DNA of 64,000 nt from Pseudomonas viciae (GCF_004786035.1 NZ_CP035088.1:1-64000), one strand, 5' to 3'; positions 12,201-22,474 are shown, numbered from the stretch's first letter. Numbers and translations are program-made. Notes: a model not told the origin generated them from the letters alone.

Positions 12201-14251
12201 TTACCCCAGCAGCGAAATATCGGCGACGCCGAGGAACAAACCGCGCAGACGCGCCAGCAGCGCGTAACGGTTGGCCCGTACGTTGGCATCTTCGGCATTG
12301 ACCATCACCGCTTCGAAAAACGCATCCACTGGTTCACGCAGTGCCGCCAGGCGCGCCAGGGTTTCGTTGTACTGACGGGCTGCCGCCATCGGCTGGACCG
12401 CCTGGTCAGCCTGCTGGATCGCCGAATACAGGGAGAACTCATTGGCGTTGTCGAAGTACTTGGCTTCGACGGTGGCCGCGATATTGCCTTCGGCCTTGCT
12501 CAGCAGGTTCGACACACGCTTGTTCACCGCCGCCAGGGCTGCGGCTTGCGGCAGTTGGCGGAAAGCCTGCACCGCTTGTACGCGCTGGTCGAAGTCCAGG
12601 GCCGAACCCGGCTTCAGGGCACGTACCGACAGATAGGTCGCGACATCGACGCCTTCGTCTTCATAACGCGCACGCAGGCGGTCGAAGATGAATTCCAGCA
12701 CCGCATCGGCCAGGCCTGCTGCCTTGACCTTGCTGCCGAACGCATTGACGGCGAACGCCACGGCGTCGTTCAGGTCCAGATCCAGTTGTTTGTCGATCAG
12801 GATCCGCAGCACACCCAACGCCGCACGACGCAAGGCGTACGGGTCTTTGCTGCCGGTGGGCAGCATGCCGATGCCGAAGATGCCGACCAGGGTGTCGAGC
12901 TTGTCGGCGATGGCCACGGCCGCACCGGTCAGGGTGGTCGGCAGTTCAGCGCCGGCACCGCGCGGCATGTACTGCTCGTTCAGCGCCAGGGCCACGTCTT
13001 GCGGCTCGCCGTCGTTGAGGGCGTAGTAGTAACCGGCGACACCTTGCATCTCCGGGAACTCACCGACCATTTCGGTCGACAGGTCGCACTTGGACAGGAT
13101 GCCAGCACGGGCCGCGCGCTGGGCGTCACCACCGATGCGTGGGGCGATGAACGCGGCCAGTTTCGAAACGCGCTCGGCCTTGTCGTAGACGCTGCCGAGT
13201 TTTTCCTGGAACACCACGTTTTTCAGACGCTCGTTGAAACTTTCCAGGGGCTGTTTCTTGTCTTGCTTGAAGAAGAACTCGGCGTCGGTCAGGCGCGGGC
13301 GAACGACTTTCTCGTTACCGGCGATGATCTGCTGCGGGTCCTTGCTCTCGATGTTGGCGACCGTGATGAAGCGCGGCAGCAACTTGCCTTCGGCGTCCAG
13401 CAGGCAGAAGTACTTCTGGTTGTCCTGCATGGTGGTGATCAGTGCTTCCTGCGGCACTTCAAGGAAACGTTCCTCGAACGAGCACACCAGCGGCACCGGC
13501 CATTCCACCAGCGCCGTCACTTCGTCCAACAGGTTTGGCGGCACAATGGCGGTGCCTTCCTGTTGGGTGGCCAGCTCTTCGGTGCGCTTGCTGATCAGCT
13601 CGCGGCGCTCGGTGGCATCGGCCAGTACGTAGGCGGCACGCAGGTCGGCCAGGTAGTTGGCCGGCGAAGTGATGCGTACGCTTTGCGGATGATGGAAGCG
13701 GTGCCCACGGGAATCGCGACCGGCCTTCTGGGCCAGGATCGTGCAGTCGATGACCTGGTCACCGAGCAGCATCACCAGCCATTGGGTCGGGCGCACGAAC
13801 TCTTCCTTGCGCGCGGCCCAGCGCATGCGCTTGGGAATCGGCAAGTCATTGAGGGAGTCTTCGACGATGGTCGGCAGCAGGCTGGCGGTCGGCTTGCCCT
13901 TGATGCTCTGGCTGTAGCGCAGCTTCGGCCCGCTCTGGTCGATTTCGCTCAGGTCCACGCCACACTTCTTGGCGAAACCGAGGGCGGCTTGGGTCGGGTT
14001 GCCGTCGGCATCGAACGCGGCCTGGCGTGGCGGGCCGTCGAGGTTGATGCTGCGGTCCGGCTGCTGGGTCGCCAGGGCGGTGATCAGCACGGCCAGGCGG
14101 CGCGGCGCGGCATAGACGTGCTTGGCTTCGAAGTTCAGGCCAGCGGCTTGCAGGCCTTTCTCGATACCGGCCAGGAATGCATCGGCCAGGGTGTTCAGGG
14201 CTTTGGGTGGCAGTTCTTCGGTGCCCAGTTCAACCAGAAAATCTTGAGCAC

Positions 14252-14255
<4 letters not shown>
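12201..14255 (-). CDS. glyS: Glycyl-tRNA synthetase beta subunit
   Basis: Beta chain of the bacterial alpha2beta2 glycyl-tRNA synthetase, involved in tRNA recognition. The 684-residue length is normal. It starts with the characteristic [15 protein letters not shown], and GDK/DALARR-like family sequence ([12 protein letters not shown]) lies in the second half. A DALR-like anticodon-binding region is at the C-terminus. Its ATG overlaps the glyQ stop by four bases (ATGA), typical of translational coupling. Confidence 0.98.
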
Positions 14256-15205
<950 letters not shown>

Positions 15206-15286
15206 GAAATTCACCTGTTTCTTGGGCTGCGATTTAAAGAGCGGGAGTATACCCGATTCGTTCGTGCGCACGCCCCCTGGAGCCTT

Positions 15287-15844
15287 ATGCCACGCTGCTT
15301 TTGGTGTTCCGAAGATCCTTTGTACATGGCTTATCACGATCAGGAGTGGGGCACGCCGCTGCGCGATGCGCAGGGTTTGTTCGAGTTGCTTTTGCTCGAA
15401 GGGTTCCAGGCCGGGCTGTCCTGGATCACCGTTTTGCGCAAACGCGAGCGCTACCGGCAAGTGCTGTTCGGTTTTGACGTACAGCGAGTCGCGCAGATGA
15501 GCGATGCGGAAATCGATGAGCTGATGCTTGACCCCGGCATCATCCGCAACCGCCTCAAGCTCAAGGCGGCCCGCCGTAACGCCCAGGCCTGGCTGGCCCT
15601 GGAAGATCCGGTGGCGTTCCTCTGGTCGTTCGTCGGTGATAAACCCATCATCAACCATTTCAAGAATCGCACCGAAGTGCCGGCCATCACGCCCGAGGCA
15701 CTGGCGATGAGCAAAGGCTTGAAAAAAGCCGGCTTCACCTTCGTCGGCCCGACCATTTGCTACGCCTTGATGCAGGCCTCGGGGATGGTCATGGACCACA
15801 CCCAGGACTGCGATCGCTACGCCGAGCTGGCAAACGGTGGTTAG
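15287..15844 (+). CDS. tag: 3-methyladenine DNA glycosylase I
   Basis: Base-excision repair enzyme that removes 3-methyladenine from alkylated DNA. The start ATG 15287 ([18 protein letters not shown]) gives 185 residues, with GGAG at 15279-15282. The zinc ligands expected in the family are visible: Cys near the N-terminus, His in AYHDQEWG, and the C-terminal HTQDC pair. The family segment ILRKRE-like ([10 protein letters not shown]) follows. Divergent from glyQ; lpxL follows in the same direction after 43 bases. Confidence 0.96.
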   Translation: MPRCFWCSEDPLYMAYHDQEWGTPLRDAQGLFELLLLEGFQAGLSWITVLRKRERYRQVLFGFDVQRVAQMSDAEIDELMLDPGIIRNRLKLKAARRNAQAWLALEDPVAFLWSFVGDKPIINHFKNRTEVPAITPEALAMSKGLKKAGFTFVGPTICYALMQASGMVMDHTQDCDRYAELANGG

Positions 15845-15886
15845 AATAGCCGGCTCGCAACACGGCCCATACATTCAGGAGTGACC

Positions 15887-15895
15887 TGTGGATAA
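15887..15895 (-). promoter_or_regulatory. DnaA box over the lpxL start
   Basis: Perfect TTATCCACA on the minus strand. It overlaps the GTG start codon of lpxL (15888-15890), so DnaA binding could in principle affect lpxL expression. Confidence 0.5.
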
Positions 15896-16775
15896 GTTGA
15901 AAGGCGCCTTGCTGGTTGGCGCTCTGCGGTTGTTTGCGCTGCTGCCCTGGCGCGCGGTGCAAGCGGTGGGCTCGGCCATTGGCTGGTTCATGTGGAAACT
16001 GCCCAACCGTTCCCGCGACGTGGTGCGGATCAACCTCGCCAAATGTTTTCCCGAGATGGACCCGGCCGAGCGTGAACGCCTGGTGGGCCAAAGCCTCAAG
16101 GACATCGGCAAATCCCTGACCGAAAGCGCCTGCGCCTGGATCTGGCCGGCCCAGCGTTCCATCGACCTGGTGCGTGAAGTCGAAGGGCTGGAAGTATTGA
16201 AGGAAGCGCTGGCCTCCGGCAAAGGCGTGGTGGGTATCACCAGCCACCTGGGCAACTGGGAAGTGCTCAACCACTTCTATTGCAGCCAGTGCAAACCGAT
16301 CATTTTCTACCGTCCGCCCAAGCTCAAGGCGGTGGATGAGTTGCTGCGTAAACAGCGTGTGCAGTTGGGCAACAAAGTCGCCGCGTCTACCAAGGAAGGC
16401 ATCCTCAGTGTCATCAAGGAAGTGCGCAAAGGTGGCCAAGTGGGCATCCCCGCCGACCCGGAACCGGCCGAGTCCGCCGGCATCTTCGTGCCCTTCTTCG
16501 CCACCCAGGCCCTGACCAGCAAGTTCGTACCGAACATGCTCGCCGGCGGCAAAGCCGTCGGCGTCTTCCTTCACGCCCTGCGCCTGCCGGACGGCTCCGG
16601 CTACAAAGTCATCCTCGAAGCCGCCCCGGACGCGATGTACAGCACCGACACCGAAACCGCCTGCGCGGCCATGAGCCAAGTGGTGGAACGCTATGTACGG
16701 GCTTACCCAAGCCAGTACATGTGGAGCATGAAACGCTTCAAGAAACGCCCGCCGGGTGAGGCGCGGTGGTATTGA
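15888..16775 (+). CDS. lpxL: Lipid A acyltransferase (HtrB/LpxL family)
   Basis: Inner-membrane enzyme that adds a secondary acyl chain to the lipid A precursor. It has 295 residues from GTG 15888, with AGGAG at 15877-15881. An N-terminal hydrophobic anchor (GALLVGALRLFALLPW) precedes the acyltransferase motif SHLGNWE (HX4E type, normal in this family). ADPEPAESAGIFVPFF follows, and the C-terminus has SQYMWSMKRFKKRP. A dedicated role for one chain position (laurate or a hydroxylated version) cannot be told by reading. Confidence 0.95.
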   Translation: MDKLKGALLVGALRLFALLPWRAVQAVGSAIGWFMWKLPNRSRDVVRINLAKCFPEMDPAERERLVGQSLKDIGKSLTESACAWIWPAQRSIDLVREVEGLEVLKEALASGKGVVGITSHLGNWEVLNHFYCSQCKPIIFYRPPKLKAVDELLRKQRVQLGNKVAASTKEGILSVIKEVRKGGQVGIPADPEPAESAGIFVPFFATQALTSKFVPNMLAGGKAVGVFLHALRLPDGSGYKVILEAAPDAMYSTDTETACAAMSQVVERYVRAYPSQYMWSMKRFKKRPPGEARWY

Positions 16776-16840
16776 AGGCCTGTTGCTTCATATGAGTGGG
16801 GCTGTAGTGAATGCAGGCTCTGTGAACACCCGAGACCCCA

Positions 16841-16867
16841 TGTGGGAGCTGAGCTTGCTCGCGATAG
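16841..16867 (+). repeat. REP element
   Basis: TGTGGGAGCTGAGCTTGCTC plus GCGATAG, a copy of the common fluorescent-pseudomonad REP seen also at 53394, 53460 and 63021. Confidence 0.85.
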
Positions 16868-16908
16868 CGCCCTGACAGCCACCACATAACTAACTGACTC
16901 CACCCTCC

Positions 16909-16950
16909 TGTGGCGAGGGGATTTATCCCCGCTGGGCTGCGAAGCAGTCC
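16909..16950 (+). repeat. REP-like element, GGCGAGGGG / GCTGCGAAGCAG type
   Basis: Starts TGTGGCGAGGGGATTTATCC and contains the small hairpin GGCTGCGAAGCAGTCC. Related sequences are at 22436 and 23441. Confidence 0.75.
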
Positions 16951-16995
16951 CAACCGGGCTAACGTATTCCCCCAGGCAAACCCAACGGAGGCCGA

Positions 16996-18045
16996 ATGGA
17001 TAACGGTCCAGGCAAACGCGTCATCGTCATTGGAGCGGGCATCGTAGGCGCATCCCTGGCCTACCACCTGGCGGCCAAAGGCGCGAAAGTCACGGTAGTC
17101 GAGGCCGAAGGCATCGCGTCAGGCGTGACCGGCAGCTCATTCGCCTGGATCAACACCTCACACGGCGAACCCGACCCCATCGCGCCATTGCGCGGTGCTG
17201 CCCTCCAGGAATACCACCGACTCGAAACGCAGCTCCCCGGTCTGAAGATCCAATGGAGCGGCGCCCTGTCTTACGGCGCGAGCTCAGAAGCTTCGGCAAA
17301 CCGGATATCCCAATCACAGATCCGTGAGCTTGAGCCAAAACTCAGGAACCCTCCTCAATCCGCTTCGTATGCAGCAGAAGAAGGAGCACTGGACGCTGTA
17401 GCAACAACCCATGCGTTGATTGCCGGAGCCCAGGCGAGTGGTGCGAAAGTGCTCACCCAAACGCCGGTTCTCGGCTTTAGATCCCATGGCTCCACCGTGT
17501 TGGGTGTCGAAACCGCCGCGGGCGTCATCGAAGCCGATATCGTCGTATTGGCAGCCGGCACAGGCGTCGCGAAGCTAATAGACCTGCTTAAAGTTTCCCT
17601 GCCGATAGAAGCCTCCCCGGCGATTTTCATCCGCTATGAATCACAGCCCAACCTGGTACGCACCCTCATCTCGAACCCCGAAATGGAAGTGAGGCAAACC
17701 CCGGAAGGTGCGTTGCTGGCGGCCGAAGACTACCTGGACGATGCCCTGGAAAACCAACCGGCGGCGATAGCACTGCGAACGGCCAACGCCATCAAGAACG
17801 AACTCCAAGGTGTTGTCTCCCTGGATCTGCAATCGGCTCGTGTCGGATTCAGGCCCATGCCCGCCGATGGCATCCCCATCATTGGTTATCTTCCGCAGGT
17901 CGGCGGCGTCTATGTGTGCGTCATGCACCCCGGAGTGACCCTGGCGGCGATCGTGGGCCGTCTTGCCAGTGAGGAGATCATCGGCGACAAGCCATCCCCT
18001 GCCCTCAACCCCTGCCGTCCGGATCGATTTTTTCAAGCTCAGTGA
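16996..18045 (+). CDS. FAD-dependent amino-acid-oxidase-like enzyme
   Basis: Predicted DAO-family flavoprotein that oxidises an amine or amino acid; substrate unknown. The 349-residue protein starts at ATG 16996 with GGAG at 16987-16990. An N-terminal Rossmann motif VIVIGAGIVGASLAYHLA binds FAD (residues 9-26), followed by the second-strand acidic end TVVEAE. The C-terminal family region is VGFRPMPADGIPIIGYLP...VMHPGVTLA. The next gene is a VOC protein 50 bases on, then an SDR, so a small metabolic unit is possible. Confidence 0.87.
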   Translation: MDNGPGKRVIVIGAGIVGASLAYHLAAKGAKVTVVEAEGIASGVTGSSFAWINTSHGEPDPIAPLRGAALQEYHRLETQLPGLKIQWSGALSYGASSEASANRISQSQIRELEPKLRNPPQSASYAAEEGALDAVATTHALIAGAQASGAKVLTQTPVLGFRSHGSTVLGVETAAGVIEADIVVLAAGTGVAKLIDLLKVSLPIEASPAIFIRYESQPNLVRTLISNPEMEVRQTPEGALLAAEDYLDDALENQPAAIALRTANAIKNELQGVVSLDLQSARVGFRPMPADGIPIIGYLPQVGGVYVCVMHPGVTLAAIVGRLASEEIIGDKPSPALNPCRPDRFFQAQ

Positions 18046-18095
18046 GGGTCAATGGCCTAAGCTCGCCTATTCCCAAATCAGCCAAGGAAGCGTCA

Positions 18096-18449
18096 ATGGG
18101 CATTCGAGGTAAAGACCGTCAGATCGATAACGTTGAGTTCAATGTCAGCGATATCGCGCGTAGCAAAGCCTTTTATGGAAGCGTATTCGGCTGGAGTTTC
18201 GTCGACTACGGCCCGACCTATACCGAATTCAGCGACGGTCGCCTGACCGGTGGCTTCACGACCGGTGAACCCGTGCGCCCGGGCGGCCCGTTGATCATCC
18301 TGTACGCGGATGACCTTGAGGCTACCCAACTCAGGCTCAAGGCCGCAGAGGCGACCATCAGCCGTGAAGTGTTTGCTTTCCCGGGTGGCCGACGTTTCCA
18401 CTTTATCGATCCGGATGGCTATGAACTGGCCGTGTGGTCGGCTTCCTGA
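18096..18449 (+). CDS. VOC (glyoxalase/dioxygenase-fold) protein
   Basis: Small single-domain protein of the vicinal oxygen chelate superfamily; reaction not predictable. The start ATG 18096 (MGIRGKDRQIDNVEF) has AAGGAAG at 18084-18090, giving 117 residues. The pattern FNVSDIARSKAFYGSVFGW and the ending FIDPDGYELAVWS are family hallmarks. The usual first metal-ligand His is absent (DNVEFNV), so it may not be a classical metal enzyme. Likely co-transcribed with the FAD enzyme upstream. Confidence 0.86.
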   Translation: MGIRGKDRQIDNVEFNVSDIARSKAFYGSVFGWSFVDYGPTYTEFSDGRLTGGFTTGEPVRPGGPLIILYADDLEATQLRLKAAEATISREVFAFPGGRRFHFIDPDGYELAVWSAS

Positions 18450-18610
18450 TGATCGATTGATGACAAAGAGGCGCAAAGCCTCAATCGTGTCCATGATTAA
18501 GGGCTTGCGATGTCGGCGACGTTGGGATGGCGAAGTCAGTCCGGAGTCCGTTGGATGACCGTCCAGCCATATCGCACTTCCTCTGGTCCATTAATCAAGG
18601 AGCCACTCCC

Positions 18611-19399
18611 ATGAACATCGACTTCACCGGCCGTCACGTCTTAGTCACCGGCTCCACCAGCGGTATCGGTTTTGCGACAGCCAAAGGCTTCCTCGAGTCC
18701 GGCGCCCAGGTGGTCATCAACGGTCGCAGCGAGAGCAGCGTCGAAGACGCGTTACAGCGCTTGGGCGCCCTTGCTTCAAGGGCCGACGGCTTTGCTGGCG
18801 ATCTCAGCAACGCGTCTGGCTGCCAAGCACTGATCGCCAAGTACCCACGCTTCGATGTCGTCATCAACAACCTGGGCATTTTCAAACTGGAAGACTTTTT
18901 CGAGACGCCGGACAGCGAATGGCAGCGTTTCTTCGAAACCAACGTGATGTCGGGCGTGCGGGTTTCCAGGGCCTATGCGCCGGGCATGGTCGAGCGCGGT
19001 TGGGGGCGGATTGTGTTTGTCTCGTCGGAATCTGGCGTGAACATTCCTGCCGACATGATCCACTACGGCTTCACCAAAACCGCGCAACTTTCAATCGCTC
19101 GCGGCCTGGCCAAGCGCCTCGCCGGCACGGGCGTGACGGTGAATTCGGTGCTGCCGGGGCCGACGCTTTCCGAAGGCGTTGCGCAGATGCTCCAGGCAGA
19201 CGTCGAGCGCACCGGGGACAGCCTGGAAAAGGTGGCAGCGGATTTCGTCAATCAGCACCGCAGTACCTCGATCATCCAGCGCGCGGCGCGTGTCGAGGAA
19301 GTCGCCAACATGATCATCTATGCCAGCTCGGAACAAGCCTCGGCTACCACGGGAGCGGCGCTGCGTGTTGATGGTGGTGTGGTGGATAGCATCGTTTAG
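18611..19399 (+). CDS. SDR-family oxidoreductase
   Basis: Predicted NAD(P)-dependent short-chain dehydrogenase/reductase, 262 residues, substrate unknown. The start ATG 18611 (MNIDFTGRHVLVTGS) has AAGGAG 8 bases upstream. It shows the cofactor motif TGSTSGIG, the structural NNLG, and the catalytic Ser (VSSESG), Tyr and Lys (HYGFTKT). The C-terminus GAALRVDGGVV is typical. It lies 161 bases after the VOC gene and ends before a hairpin terminator. Confidence 0.91.
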   Translation: MNIDFTGRHVLVTGSTSGIGFATAKGFLESGAQVVINGRSESSVEDALQRLGALASRADGFAGDLSNASGCQALIAKYPRFDVVINNLGIFKLEDFFETPDSEWQRFFETNVMSGVRVSRAYAPGMVERGWGRIVFVSSESGVNIPADMIHYGFTKTAQLSIARGLAKRLAGTGVTVNSVLPGPTLSEGVAQMLQADVERTGDSLEKVAADFVNQHRSTSIIQRAARVEEVANMIIYASSEQASATTGAALRVDGGVVDSIV

Positions 19400-19422
19400 G
19401 ATCTTGTGACACGTTGCAAAAA

Positions 19423-19457
19423 CGCCGCTTCCTCATGAGAGATAAGCGGCGCTTTTT
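19423..19457 (+). terminator. Terminator after the SDR gene
   Basis: Stem CGCCGCTT (19423-19430) / AAGCGGCG (19444-19451) followed by CTTTTT and more T. Confidence 0.8.
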
Positions 19458-19513
19458 CTTTTGGAAGCAACATGGGTTGATTCGACCGGCTTTCGGAACG
19501 GTGAAGGGATTGT

Positions 19514-19957
19514 TCAGATGACCCTGTTTTGCAGGCGATCCGAGCCACCTTCAGCTACGCGGTTTCCCATCAGTCGATCCGAGCCACCTTCGGCTACGCG
19601 GTTTCCCATCAGGCGATCCGAGCCACCTTCGGCTACGCGGTTTCCCATCAGTCGATCCGAGCCACCTTCGGCTACACGGTTTCCCATCAGTCGATCCGAG
19701 CCACCTTCGGCTACGCGGTTTCCCATCAGTCGATCCGAGCCACCTTCGGCTACACGGTTTTCAATCAGTCGATCCGAGCCACCTTCGGCTACACGGTTTT
19801 CAATCAGTCGATCCGAGCCGCCTTCGGCTACGCGTTTTTCGATCAGGCGATCCGAACCACCCTCAGCGAACGTAGGTTGAACAAAAGAAGTCGCGAACGC
19901 ATTGCCGAGGGACAGTGCCAGAAGCGAGCCAACGAGAGTTTTGCTGAAAGTGTTCAT
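19514..19957 (-). CDS. Secreted 13-residue-repeat protein (VAEGGSDRL)
   Basis: Exported repeat protein of unknown function. It is 147 residues with a clear signal peptide (MNTFSKTLVGSLLALSLGNAFA, about 22 residues). The rest is almost entirely nine consecutive 13-residue units VAEGGSDRL(M/I)(G/E)NR; the first begins FAEGG and the last ends QNRVI. Each unit is acidic-Gly-Gly followed by Ser-Asp-Arg-Leu and is strongly hydrophilic. It starts 33 bases after ohr on the same strand and may be co-transcribed with it. I recall similar Pseudomonas proteins loosely named phage infection protein, but no function is established from the sequence. Confidence 0.75.
   Translation of the reverse strand: MNTFSKTLVGSLLALSLGNAFATSFVQPTFAEGGSDRLIEKRVAEGGSDRLIENRVAEGGSDRLIENRVAEGGSDRLMGNRVAEGGSDRLMGNRVAEGGSDRLMGNRVAEGGSDRLMGNRVAEGGSDRLMGNRVAEGGSDRLQNRVI
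19536..19886. repeat. 39-bp tandem repeat, nine units
   Basis: Units start at 19536, 19575, 19614, 19653, 19692, 19731, 19770, 19809 and 19848, exactly 39 bases apart. Each begins CGATCCGAGCCACCTTCGGC. Five inner copies encode the same MGNR-type unit and differ by only one or two bases, which suggests recent duplication or gene conversion. The period is a multiple of three, so the frame is kept. Confidence 0.97.
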
Positions 19958-19990
19958 GTCCTGATCCTTTTTATTCGTGAATGAAGTGAG

Positions 19991-20410
19991 TTAGACGGTG
20001 ACGTGCAAACGGACGTCGACGTTGCCGCGTGTCGCGTTGGAGTACGGGCAAACCTGGTGAGCCGCGTCGACCAGCGCTTGAGCATCGGCTTGATCCAGAC
20101 CTGGCAGGTTGATGTGCAGGTCGATGTCCAGACCGAAACCACCAGGGATCTGGCCGATGCCGACGTGTGCCGTGATCGAGGCGTCAGCAGGAATGCTGCG
20201 TTTGCTCTGGCTGGCGACAAACTTCAATGCGCCGATGAAGCAGGCCGAGTAGCCGGCTGCGAACAACTGCTCAGGGTTGGTGGCTTCACCACCGGCGCCG
20301 CCCAAGGCTTTTGGAGTGGCCAATTTCACGTCGAGAATCTTGTCGCTGGAAACAGCACGGCCATCACGGCCACCGGTGGAGGTTGCGACTGCGGTATAGA
20401 GAACGTTCAT
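19991..20410 (-). CDS. ohr: Organic hydroperoxide resistance protein Ohr
   Basis: Cytoplasmic thiol peroxidase of the Ohr/OsmC family that reduces organic and fatty-acid hydroperoxides. The 139-residue length is standard. The catalytic cysteines Cys57 (YSACF) and Cys121 (QVCPYSNATRGN) are present, with Arg15 and Glu47 in the expected active-site positions. AGAGGAAA precedes the ATG at 20410. No ohrR repressor gene is next to it. The AT-rich upstream region holds a perfect inverted repeat that could be an operator. Confidence 0.97.
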   Translation of the reverse strand: MNVLYTAVATSTGGRDGRAVSSDKILDVKLATPKALGGAGGEATNPEQLFAAGYSACFIGALKFVASQSKRSIPADASITAHVGIGQIPGGFGLDIDLHINLPGLDQADAQALVDAAHQVCPYSNATRGNVDVRLHVTV

Positions 20411-20515
20411 GGTGTTTCCTCTCTTGCTGATTGATTTGATCGTTTGGTTTGCGCTAAATGTTTGTGCGCTAACCAGTTGAGTTAAAGTTAACGGGCAAAT
20501 AGTTTGCGCGCAAGA

Positions 20516-20533
20516 TAAATTTTTGAAAATTTA
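20516..20533. promoter_or_regulatory. Candidate operator upstream of ohr
   Basis: Perfect inverted repeat TAAATTTT-TG-AAAATTTA 106 bases upstream of the ohr start. OhrR (MarR family) operators are AT-rich palindromes, but this does not match a consensus I can quote. A smaller palindrome AACTAGTT lies at 20547-20554. The rest of 20411-20910 holds no gene I can support. Confidence 0.35.
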
Positions 20534-20910
20534 CCGATTTGTATTTAACTAGTTGATATAAAAGGAAATTTATTTTTAGGTGTCGCAGTGCTGCCTACCC
20601 GCGTGGGCCGCGAGATGAGCCAAGGGGAAGGAGGTGCTAGGGGGTATCAGCAGGGACAGCGCAGTTGCAGGCCTTCGGGGAGAGGGCGTTCATCAGCAGA
20701 ATGGTGGGTTCTCGATCGTTCCCACCACGCTTCCGCCAGCCCACACATCCTTGCGCCTTTGCCTACAACAACGCCAGAACCCACCTGCTTGTACGCCCTG
20801 TCCCCGGGTTCTATTGTTTTCTGCCACTGCCCATCATCGTATTTGCCACATGAAACGGCCACGTATCAGCGATTTAAACATCAGAGTTATAGCGGTGAAC
20901 GAGGCATAAC

Positions 20911-21171
20911 ATGATCCCCCATTCTATTGACGAGTTTTCCATGAAGACTTCCAAGCCCACTCCAAAGCCCTTGCTTGCAGCTCAGTACCAAGTGGAGGCC
21001 CGCCGTCTGGCTGGTTGCGCGACCAGTATTGAGCGTCAATTCTTGTCGGTTAGCCTTGACAAGGGTAAGCAGCTTGAACCGTTGGCCGAATGGCTGGTGT
21101 CAGAACCTGAGTTCTGCCGATACAAAAAGACCGCCGAATTGGCGGTCTTTTTGTTTTTTAATTCCGATTAA
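20911..21171 (+). CDS. Small hypothetical protein
   Basis: Possible 86-residue soluble protein, not recognised. ATG 20911 has GAGG at 20901-20904 with good spacing; a second ATG at 20941 is possible. The middle (QYQVEARRLAGCATSIERQF) looks protein-like, but the last 15 or so codons read through a perfect terminator hairpin at 21124-21152. The C-terminus is therefore suspicious: the gene may be truncated, or the frame may be chance. Confidence 0.4.
   Translation: MIPHSIDEFSMKTSKPTPKPLLAAQYQVEARRLAGCATSIERQFLSVSLDKGKQLEPLAEWLVSEPEFCRYKKTAELAVFLFFNSD
21124..21152. terminator. Strong hairpin terminator
   Basis: Perfect stem AAAAAGACCGCC / GGCGGTCTTTTT with loop GAATT, then more T on the plus strand. 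It is A/T flanked on both sides, so it can also end the minus-strand diguanylate cyclase gene. Confidence 0.9.
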
Positions 21172-21190
21172 TGATGCAAAGCCAATCCGA

Positions 21191-22315
21191 CTAAGCAACA
21201 GCCACTCGATTCCGCCCTAGCGCCTTCGCTCGATACAGGGCCTTATCCGCATCGTTCATCAAGCTGTGAAGATCCTTATTACAGGCCTCCGTCGATGCAA
21301 CGCCGAGGCTGGCTGATATGCAGTGCACGGGCTCGATCATCAAGGCTGCGATCGTATCAATGAGCCGCTCTGCAATCTGGGTGGCGACTTCGATGGAAGT
21401 GTTCGGCAGCAGAATGGCGAATTCTTCACCACCTAGCCGGCCATGGATGTCCGTTGCCCGAAACGACGAACTGATGACCTCTCCCATTTGGCGCAAAACC
21501 TGATCCCCCACCTGATGGCCGTAGGTGTCGTTGATGTGCTTGAAGTGATCCATGTCCAACATGACCGCGCATAACCCTTGCCTCTTGGCCTTACATTCGT
21601 TGTAAAGCTGCTGGGCATGCTCGAAAAAAGCCCGACGACTTTTCAGGCCAGTCAGTTCATCGGTTTGTGCGGCGCGGGTTGAAATGCTGTTCGCCTGTTC
21701 CATTTCACGGGTGAGTCGAAAGGCGATTTCCAGTGCCTGGGACATTTTGTGTGTGGCGCGGGCAGCAAATGCCGCGAACACCAAGATCGAAAGTGCCATG
21801 CCGACTTGAATCGGCGACGGTTGAAACAGCAGCCAGGCGGTGCACGGGAATAGCACCAGGCCAATGGAGACCAAAGTCATATCGCGGTAAGCCGAGTAGC
21901 AGGACACCGCGCTGACGGACATGCCGACCGTAAAGAGCATGACCAACGCCTGCGACAACAGGTCGTCCGCCGGCATGACAACGAACGCGCCACCGCCCCA
22001 AATGCTGGCGGATAACACCAGCGTGACCCAATATTTGCGCTCCCAATGTTGAGGCGTGCGCTGACTTTCGTCGCTGCGGAAATAGGCAACAAACATCGCG
22101 ATACGCAACAGCGTCGAGCCGGTCAGTATGGCCAGCCACCAGAAAATAGCGCCGTGTTCAAAACGATCCCAGCACAGCCAACTCAGCATGATGGCAGCAA
22201 GGTAACTACCCAAAACCGCAGAAACGGATTGGCGAAACAGTTGCTGCAATCGGTCAGTTCGCACCTGCTCGGCTATTACAAAATCCTGGCCATTGCGCAA
22301 TCTTGGGCCATCCAT
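21191..22315 (-). CDS. Membrane diguanylate cyclase (GGDEF)
   Basis: Predicted enzyme making c-di-GMP from GTP. ATG 22315 is chosen because AGGTGG lies just upstream, giving 374 residues; a TTG at 22342 would add nine. About five to six hydrophobic segments (residues 30-190) form a membrane sensor. The GGDEF domain has DELTGLKSRRAF, DMDHFKHINDTYGHQVGD and the active site GGEEF. An RATD inhibitory site lies five residues before GGEEF, so product inhibition is likely. No linked partner; it sits in the accessory stretch. Confidence 0.93.
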   Translation of the reverse strand: MDGPRLRNGQDFVIAEQVRTDRLQQLFRQSVSAVLGSYLAAIMLSWLCWDRFEHGAIFWWLAILTGSTLLRIAMFVAYFRSDESQRTPQHWERKYWVTLVLSASIWGGGAFVVMPADDLLSQALVMLFTVGMSVSAVSCYSAYRDMTLVSIGLVLFPCTAWLLFQPSPIQVGMALSILVFAAFAARATHKMSQALEIAFRLTREMEQANSISTRAAQTDELTGLKSRRAFFEHAQQLYNECKAKRQGLCAVMLDMDHFKHINDTYGHQVGDQVLRQMGEVISSSFRATDIHGRLGGEEFAILLPNTSIEVATQIAERLIDTIAALMIEPVHCISASLGVASTEACNKDLHSLMNDADKALYRAKALGRNRVAVA

Positions 22316-22435
22316 TTGAACCACCTGGTTATGACGCAACAAAAAAACGATTGTGGCACCCTGCCATTAGCGCAAACAACTGAATTACGCTCTTGGCCAC
22401 AACCAGGTTCCAATATCTCGATTAAAACTGAACCC

Positions 22436-22474
22436 CGTGGCGAGAGCTTGCTCCCGCTAGGCTACAAAGCAGCC
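22436..22474 (+). repeat. REP-like element
   Basis: CGTGGCGAGAGCTTGCTCCC followed by GCTAGGCTACAAAGCAGCC, between the diguanylate cyclase and LprI-like genes. The remaining 22343-22774 contains one hairpin (22552-22580) and no supported gene. Confidence 0.8.

Noticed and set aside
19536..19886. Possible CRISPR array
   Set aside because: The 39-bp units are directly adjacent with no spacers and encode in-frame protein repeats.
19461..19984. Plus-strand frames over the 39-bp repeat
   Set aside because: They lack a signal peptide or ribosome site; the minus-strand frame has both and sits behind ohr.
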